From Psilocybe azurescens (taxonomy: Eukaryota > Basidiomycota > Agaricomycetes > Agaricales > Agrocybaceae), in the NCBI GenBank assembly GCA_023853785.1, contig JAJIRX010000632.1:1-11103 (forward strand): a stretch of 11,103 nt of DNA, read 5' to 3'. A model generated the notes under the pieces. It made no database searches and had not been told where the DNA came from. It was given only the letters and a program-made list of their open reading frames with translations. Position 1 is the first letter of the stretch, and the number at the start of each line of letters is the position of its first letter. The position numbers and the translations under genes were made by a program. Positions 7,305 through 11,103 of the stretch are shown here, piece after piece.

Positions 7305-7713
7305 AGGGAACTCCACGGGTCACCCGCGGATAAATGACGGATAGTTAATTATAGTCAGATAGCCACAAATTGTATCCATTTTTACAATTTATTTCATGCA
7401 AACCGGTTGAGAACTAACCAAGTTATACCCTCTGCAAGTTTGTGGAACTTAGATCCAGTGGTAGTCATGCAATGAGCTCAACACTGATGGCGGGTATGCC
7501 AAATTTGGAAATTCACCAAATTAGATGACTGCTGAGAAATCGTAATGTCACGGCATCAGTTTGCGCACTTTCGGCTCAAACTTGGCAGGAGTATAGCTCT
7601 CTCGATTCTACACTGATTTGCACAAAAAAGTTCTAAAAATAAGGTAAAATTTTTGCTATATACTAATTACATAAAACTCTGTGAAAATTTACAGGTAACC
7701 CATGCAGTTCCCT
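7305..7713. mobile_element. 409-bp non-autonomous hAT-type MITE
   Basis: The left end AGGGAACTCCACGGGTCACC and the reverse complement of the right end, AGGGAACTGCATGGGTTACC, are terminal inverted repeats. By eye 20 of the first 27 positions match, and six of the seven differences are C/T or G/A. AGGG ends with an internal CGGGT-ACCCG are typical of hAT elements in fungi and plants (family knowledge from memory). The flanking octamers match at 6 of 8. The interior is AT-rich and has no transposase frame. An interior block (7512-7593) recurs at 11021-11103. It has inserted into LTR-like copy 1. Confidence 0.6.
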
Positions 7714-7741
7714 AGTGAGAAGTGAGAAAGAGAATAAGGGA
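7714..7741 (+). mobile_element. LTR-like copy 1, right remnant, with right MITE target duplication
   Basis: AGTGAGAA (7714-7721) is the candidate right target duplication of the MITE. The following AAGAGAATAAGGGATCTTCTTACA loosely matches TGTGATAAGAAATCGAACACTACA at the right end of LTR-like copy 2, so the LTR probably ends at TTACA here. Such an end pairs with the TGTAA start of copy 2. Similarity is weak. Confidence 0.3.
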
Positions 7742-7813
7742 TCTTCTTACAGCAGTGTGCCAAACTATATACTACTACAAAAACAAGGGCTCTATGTTTG
7801 TGATTCAAACTTT
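7742..7813. other. Unique spacer before the 159-bp array
   Basis: No motif or homology elsewhere in the window is recognised. A frame starting at 7722 crosses this spacer and runs into the 159-bp repeat; it has no known domain and is not called. Confidence 0.4.
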
Positions 7814-7972
7814 GTCTAATCTAATCAATACATCTGTGACATGCAGAGAACTTGCCATTGTAGACCCCAATCAAACAAGTTTGACTGCTTATTATGAAGA
7901 TCACGTGCTGACCTTGGATTGTTGTGAGGTCCTCACGTGATCACCATCAAAAATCGAGAATATCTGGGTCCT
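7814..7972 (+). repeat. 159-bp tandem repeat, unit A
   Basis: It runs from GTCTAATCTAATCAATAC to the next GTCT at 7973, and is the longest complete unit. It contains the intact E-box hairpin at 7899-7942 and the 10-bp CATTGTAGAC that unit B lacks. The origin is unknown; the unit could be a satellite or a relic of a larger element. Confidence 0.9.
7899..7942 (+). promoter_or_regulatory. 44-bp hairpin with paired CACGTG E-boxes (unit A)
   Basis: GATCACGTG and CACGTGATC form perfect 9-bp outer arms. After a 2-nt internal mismatch on each side, GACCT/AGGTC adds 5 bp around a 12-nt loop. Each outer arm contains CACGTG, and the right one contains TCACGTGA, the core site of bHLH factors such as Cbf1/Pho4 or MYC/USF. 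Binding in this organism is inference. Confidence 0.6.
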
Positions 7973-8121
7973 GTCTGATCTAATCAATACATCTATGATG
8001 TGCAGAAAACTTGCTCCAATCAAACAAGTTTGACCGCTTATTATGAAGATCACGTGCTGACCTTGGATTGTTGTGAGGTCCTCATGTGATTACCATCAAA
8101 AATCGAGAATATCTGGGTCCT
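7973..8121 (+). repeat. 159-bp tandem repeat, unit B (149 bp)
   Basis: It follows unit A head to tail. It lacks 10 bp (equivalent to CATTGTAGAC in unit A), which explains its length. Its hairpin at 8048-8091 has a decayed right arm, CATGTGATT in place of CACGTGATC: two C-to-T changes, one destroying the E-box. Confidence 0.9.
8048..8091 (+). promoter_or_regulatory. Decayed E-box hairpin (unit B)
   Basis: The left arm GATCACGTG is intact. The right arm carries two C-to-T changes, which turn CACGTG into CATGTG and leave G-T wobbles if the hairpin forms as RNA. The inner GACCT/AGGTC stem is unchanged. Confidence 0.55.
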
Positions 8122-8131
8122 GTCTAATCTA
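8122..8131 (+). repeat. 159-bp tandem repeat, unit C, first 10 bases
   Basis: GTCTAATCTA matches the start of units A and B and then stops at the left end of the TA element. The rest of the unit resumes at 9237 with TAATCAATACATC, so the unit was split here. Confidence 0.85.
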
Positions 8132-9236
8132 CAGTGACTTGCATACAGTATACTGACACTTGGGACAATGACATTCCTTGGGTCAAATTGAAATTCCGAC
8201 CCCAAATTTGATTCAAAACACTTAATGTTTGGTAAACTTATTTATAGTATAGATACAAGCTCAGGCCAAATTTTATAGTGATTGGATAACTTCCCCTGGT
8301 TCTAGATCAAAATATGATAGAGAATGTGGGTATATTTGACTGCAAAATTTTTCTTTCATGACTTTGTGCCATTTTGGTTTGGTTTTGGAGCAATATTTTT
8401 ATACGTTCAGAAAGCTCTCATTTTCCTCTTTCCAATACACCTTTAATAGTAAGAATCCGGTCATTTTGACCTCATAATGAATTGACTTTAGTGTCGGCAT
8501 GACAATCTGATGCAATATGCACTGGTTCACACATGAGCATTACATTTTTGATGCATGGAAACACAGGTTGGTAAAGGCTTGGGTCACACTATCCCAAGGA
8601 CCGTCAGTGTGACATTTTGACATCCCCAGTAATTGTTGTATATTGCACCGAAACTCCCACTTTTGTCCTAAAAGGTTATCAGTAGGTGTATACAAAGTCC
8701 CTCCATGACCCAATGTAAAAATATTTAGAGATTATTAGGTAAAAAAATTCAGGACAAAATGCTGTTCCAGAGAACGTCCATATACTGTATTTTTTGCAGT
8801 CTGAAATTTCAGCGTACACCTTGATGTGACCATCATTTAACTCTCTCACGGTAACTCCATTTTAAATACAACCCTGGGGCATGGAGCACAGCTCTTGTAA
8901 AAGTCCACTGTTCTGTAGTCGCACTTGTAGGACAAAATATAATATACAGTTTGTTTACTGCATCCTGCAAGGATAGCTATCTCTGGGGTAGTTCTCTGTT
9001 GTTCATTATATCACATAAGAATACCACAATGCATATCTTGAGAAATAGAAGGGCCATTGGAGTACAAAAGTCTTTCCATTCAATAAATACCTACATATGC
9101 CATTGTTACCAATGCCTGCATGTGCAAGATCTGTCCCAACACCACAAAACTGGGAAAAATAAGGTTTGAAGTGACAAGTTGGTCACATCAAATGGCTTGA
9201 GGAAAATTTTGGACTGCAAAAATATGCAAGTCACTG
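8132..9236. mobile_element. 1105-bp non-autonomous TA-target transposon (Tc1/mariner-like) splitting repeat unit C
   Basis: CAGTGACTTGCATA at the left end is perfectly inverted as TATGCAAGTCACTG at the right end (14 bp), and both sides are flanked by TA. Removing the element plus one TA restores GTCTAATCTAATCAATAC exactly as in unit A, an internal empty-site control. A TA duplication and CAGTG ends are hallmarks of Tc1/mariner-type elements; the CAGTG.CTTGCA start resembles one group of animal TA elements I recall, so the exact family is uncertain. A subterminal GACTGCAAAA-T motif near the right end (9213) recurs at 8338 and inverted at 8789. No transposase frame is present, and the open frame at 8951-9169 has no recognisable domain. 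Confidence 0.75.
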
Positions 9237-9376
9237 TAATCAATACATCTATGATGTGCAGGGAACTTGCTATTATACACCCTAATCAAACAGGTTTGAC
9301 CGCTTATTGTGAAGATCACGTGCTGACCTTGGACTATTACAAGGTCCTCACGTGATCACCATCAAAAATCTAGAAT
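9237..9376 (+). repeat. 159-bp tandem repeat, unit C, remainder
   Basis: It continues TAATCAATACATCTATGATGTGCAG like unit B but keeps the 10 bp that B lacks (as ATTATACACC), so it does not derive from B. Its E-box hairpin at 9314-9357 has both 9-bp arms intact and a 6-bp inner stem (GACCTT/AAGGTC). Similarity ends at about AATCTAGAATA, truncating the unit compared with A and B. Confidence 0.85.
9314..9357 (+). promoter_or_regulatory. Intact E-box hairpin (unit C)
   Basis: GATCACGTG and CACGTGATC arms are perfect. The inner stem GACCTT/AAGGTC is one base pair longer than in units A and B, while the loop sequence has changed. Confidence 0.6.
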
Positions 9377-9567
9377 AAATCAATATGGTCAGAAAGCCAA
9401 ATATTCCTACTATCTATCATTCTGAACCATATGCAAAAACTTGGCATACAAGATATATATCTAAAGTTTCAGGAAAATACAACTTTAAGTAGATTGATGA
9501 GGTGAACTACTACTATCAGTGTAATTTTATTCAATTCATACGTCCCACATTACATGGTTGTTAAGTT
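9377..9567. other. Unique AT-rich spacer
   Basis: No gene, repeat or inverted structure is recognised between the 159-bp array and the LTR-like element. Confidence 0.45.
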
Positions 9568-9574
9568 TGTAACA

Positions 9575-9591
9575 GATGTCACATCTGTCCC
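9575..9591 (+). repeat. 17-bp palindrome next to the LTR start
   Basis: Around ACAGATGT-C-ACATCTGT both 8-bp arms are perfect, with a single central C. It lies four bases or fewer inside the proposed 5' end of LTR-like copy 2, where terminal palindromes are common in such elements. Confidence 0.5.
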
Positions 9592-9597
9592 TCACAA

Positions 9598-9870
9598 GTG
9601 ATCGCCCAGTGGCGGAAACCTTATTAATTATCAAAGGCGATCCCTGTGCCCAGAAATCACAAAAGCTGTCCACTAAATTAGGCGATCACCTGTTCGGTAG
9701 TTAAACATCACTGTGCCACACGGAGATCGCCCCACGGACCAAATGCATTGGCAATTGAAATCTTGTCTACAACTCAACATATGGTGGACTACTAGATCCG
9801 ACCATAACACTTGTGATTTGAAATGCAGCCGACGTGAGTGAGGATTGCCCAGTTAGCGATCTCCACTTGA
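9598..9870 (+). repeat. GATC-rich degenerate array, U3 part of LTR copy 2
   Basis: GTGATCGCCC, AGGCGATCCC, AGGCGATCACC, GGAGATCGCCCC and, further on, GCGATCTCC follow each other; the first four are about 38, 42 and 42 bp apart. Surrounding bases are only loosely conserved. The same word and a similar spacing characterise 10752-10935, so I take it as a feature of the repeat family, perhaps enhancer-like. Confidence 0.5.
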
Positions 9871-10226
9871 TACTAGAGGTAACTTGCCTCATGATAAGGG
9901 CACCTGCTGTTCCAGGAGGTCCTAAACCGATAGCAACTGTGCTCGGGAACTTTGGTATGGTTTCCTACGAAATATACTCTTAAGAAATCTAGTCCCTACA
10001 TGCCTTCTCCGAGATCTGTCTGATAAAATGAGTCGAGTGATCGCTACCCAGAAGGCACTGCCGCATTGGACAATGATATTATCTTCAAATAAGCGCTGTA
10101 GCCTAGGAAAACTAGTACTTTCCACTATTATAATGGGTGCAGCAAAGGCTAGGCAGCACGCAACCCATTTCCTTCCGTTTCTGTGCATCTACTTCAATCA
10201 TCGCAAACCAAGGCATCTATTTAGTC

Positions 10227-10234
10227 TATATAAA
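10227..10234 (+). promoter_or_regulatory. TATA box of LTR-like copy 2
   Basis: TATATAAA lies in CTATTTAGTCTATATAAACAG, the counterpart of TATAAAA in copy 1. The neighbourhood to TAGAATAGGAACC is conserved between the copies. Confidence 0.5.
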
Positions 10235-10366
10235 CAGTCCTGTATCCTAGAATAGGAACCAAGTAATCTACGCCCCAAATTTGATATCAGAATCTACTTT
10301 GAATAAGAACATACATGTTATACTTCGAGAACTAGTAATTTGTGTGATAAGAAATCGAACACTACA

Positions 10367-10715
10367 GTTCACCATAAGATATTAGGCGGTACCTGGTTTA
10401 GTGATTGTGATTGTTATATTCAATGTCAGGACTATTAGACTTGATAAGCAGCCTTTTATAAGTCATCCGTGGACTTCCCTGGGGATTGTTCAGTGCGAGT
10501 TAGAACCCTATATGGCTAGCGGTTGCTCATAGTAACTAGGGACGACTGTCAAAGAAATCCGTCTGTGCAATACATTGCCCATTGTAATTAAGGACTGTGA
10601 ACTTGTGTGCCCAGTCGCTTAGAGGAACTAAGAATATGTTATACTCATAATAGCGCACTCATAGTTTTTTATATTTTGAGTTTGAGTTTTAAAAGAATAA
10701 CAAAGCAATCTGATA
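10367..10715. other. No gene recognised between LTR-like copies
   Basis: There is no coding sequence or clear repeat. If copy 2 were the 5' LTR of a full retrotransposon, a primer-binding site and gag would begin here, and neither is seen. TGTGCCCAGTCGC near 10608 faintly recalls the TGTGCCCAG in the U3 array at 9646. Confidence 0.45.
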
Positions 10716-10935
10716 AGTGCCCCATGTGCACTTACCCCCAAAAGCAATCCACTTGATATTTGGAGATCACCCTCATTGCGAGTGATCACCCTTGATATTA
10801 TTAGTGCCCGTGTACACTTGCCCACAAAGCGATCCCTTGATATTGGTGATAACCCTCACTGCAAGCAATTGCCCTGATATTTGGTGATCACCCTCACTGC
10901 GAAATATCGCTCTTGATATTTGGTGGTCACTGATG
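10716..10935 (+). repeat. GATC-rich tandem array, partial LTR copy 3
   Basis: Two units of about 87 bp start at AGTGCCCCATGTGCACTT (10716) and AGTGCCCGTGTACACTT (10803). Within and after them a ~38-bp sub-unit, TTGATATTTGGTGATCACC plus CTCACTGCGA, occurs at 10752, 10837, 10875 and, partly, 10913. Copies differ by transitions. The array precedes block X2 as the 9598-9870 array precedes block X1, so it is probably the U3 of a third, truncated LTR copy. Confidence 0.7.
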
Positions 10936-10969
10936 CGGGAATGAAGTTGTCTAAAATACACCAGCTTGA

Positions 10970-11020
10970 TGTGCTTGGGAACCTTAGTATGATTTCCTAC
11001 AAAATGTACTCTTAGGAAAG
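10970..11020 (+). repeat. Block X, second copy (LTR fragment)
   Basis: TGTGCTTGGGAACCTTAGTATG, then TTTCCTAC and TACTCTTAGGAAA, match 9938-9988 (TGTGCTCGGGAACTTTGGTATG...) with mainly C/T and G/A differences. Similarity to copy 2 stops at about 11020, where MITE-related sequence begins. Confidence 0.7.
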
Positions 11021-11103
11021 TTGCCAAATTAGGTGACCGTTGCCAGGAAATCATGATGTCACGGCATCAGTTTGCGTTGTTTTTGGCTCAAACTTGGCAG
11101 GTG
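11021..11103 (+). mobile_element. hAT-type MITE interior, second copy, cut by window end
   Basis: GCCAAATTAGGTGACC..., ATGTCACGGCATCAGTTTGCG and GGCTCAAACTTGGCAGG match 7512-7593 in the interior of the 409-bp MITE. Its left terminal repeat is missing at the junction with block X2, so this is a truncated copy, or the block is shared by two element types. The right part lies beyond the window. Confidence 0.6.

Larger units (their letters stand above)
9568..10366 (+). mobile_element. LTR-like sequence copy 2, probable solo LTR (about 799 bp)
   Basis: It starts TGTAACAGATGTCACATCTG, where ACAGATGT-C-ACATCTGT is a perfect palindrome with a 1-nt centre, and I place the end at CACTACA, giving TG...CA termini. 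In between lie a GATC-rich array, block X (9938-9988, repeated at 10970), and a region homologous to copy 1 with a conserved TATA box. The order array-TATA-end fits U3-R-U5. The frame on the minus strand at 9922-10188 lies entirely within it and is not a gene. Against the call: the flanking pentamers AAGTT and GTTCA do not match, and no tRNA-type primer site is obvious after the end. Both limits are therefore provisional. Confidence 0.45.

Noticed and set aside
7722..7940. 72-codon plus-strand frame
   Set aside because: It starts in an LTR remnant and runs into unit A of the 159-bp repeat; unit B breaks it with a 10-bp deletion, so no coding constraint is evident.
8951..9169. 72-codon frame inside the TA element as a transposase fragment
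   Set aside because: No DDE/DDD spacing or helix-turn-helix pattern is recognisable, and the length is far below a Tc1/mariner transposase.
9922..10255. Frames on both strands (88 and 75 codons)
   Set aside because: Both lie inside LTR-like copy 2. The homologous stretch of copy 1 shows indels and stops that do not preserve a frame.
9568..11103. Complete LTR retrotransposon between two LTR copies
   Set aside because: Only about 350 bp separate copy 2 from the next array, with no gag, protease, reverse transcriptase or integrase sequence and no clear primer-binding site.

Overview
This window looks like transposon- and repeat-rich intergenic DNA from a eukaryote. The best guess is a filamentous fungus, probably an agaricomycete basidiomycete. 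Evidence: no bacterial-style gene packing; no uninterrupted reading frame above about 160 codons; one recognisable coding relic that needs a 53-nt GT-AG intron, a typical fungal size; and fungal-like transposon ends. No complete protein-coding gene, rRNA or tRNA could be supported.

Layout. Positions 1-3100 hold no gene I can support: AT-rich sequence, a GC-richer stretch around 1050-1700 with a 14-bp minisatellite, then long pyrimidine-rich tracts to about 2500. On the minus strand at 3797-3238 lies a two-exon relic of a multi-pass membrane protein, which I read as the fungal rhodopsin-like/integral membrane family; it has no start codon or N-terminal half. Just beyond its truncated end is a 29-bp minisatellite (4027-4259), in which every unit carries a TGAGTCA (AP-1/Gcn4-type) site. 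Positions 4918-6395 form a mosaic of three copies of a dispersed repeat separated by low-order arrays (CCGCTTTT-type, then CTGCACTCC-type with a 96-97 bp higher-order period).

The right third is nested mobile DNA. A TATA-bearing LTR-like sequence (about 6988-7741) is split by a 409-bp hAT-type MITE (7305-7713). Next come three tandem copies of a 159-bp repeat, each with a 44-bp hairpin built on CACGTG E-boxes. The third copy is split by a 1105-bp TA-duplicating (Tc1/mariner-like) non-autonomous element (8132-9236). A second copy of the LTR-like sequence follows (about 9568-10366), with a ~40-bp-periodic GATC-rich array in its upstream part. A third partial LTR piece (10716-11020) then abuts a cut-off relative of the hAT MITE interior at the window end.

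Differences between repeat copies are largely C/T and G/A transitions, often at CpG, as expected from cytosine methylation decay or RIP-like mutation. The insertion order can be read directly: LTR before hAT MITE, and 159-bp array before the TA element. I see no coherent new functional system; the most useful content is the membrane-protein relic, the AP-1-site minisatellite and the resolved nesting.
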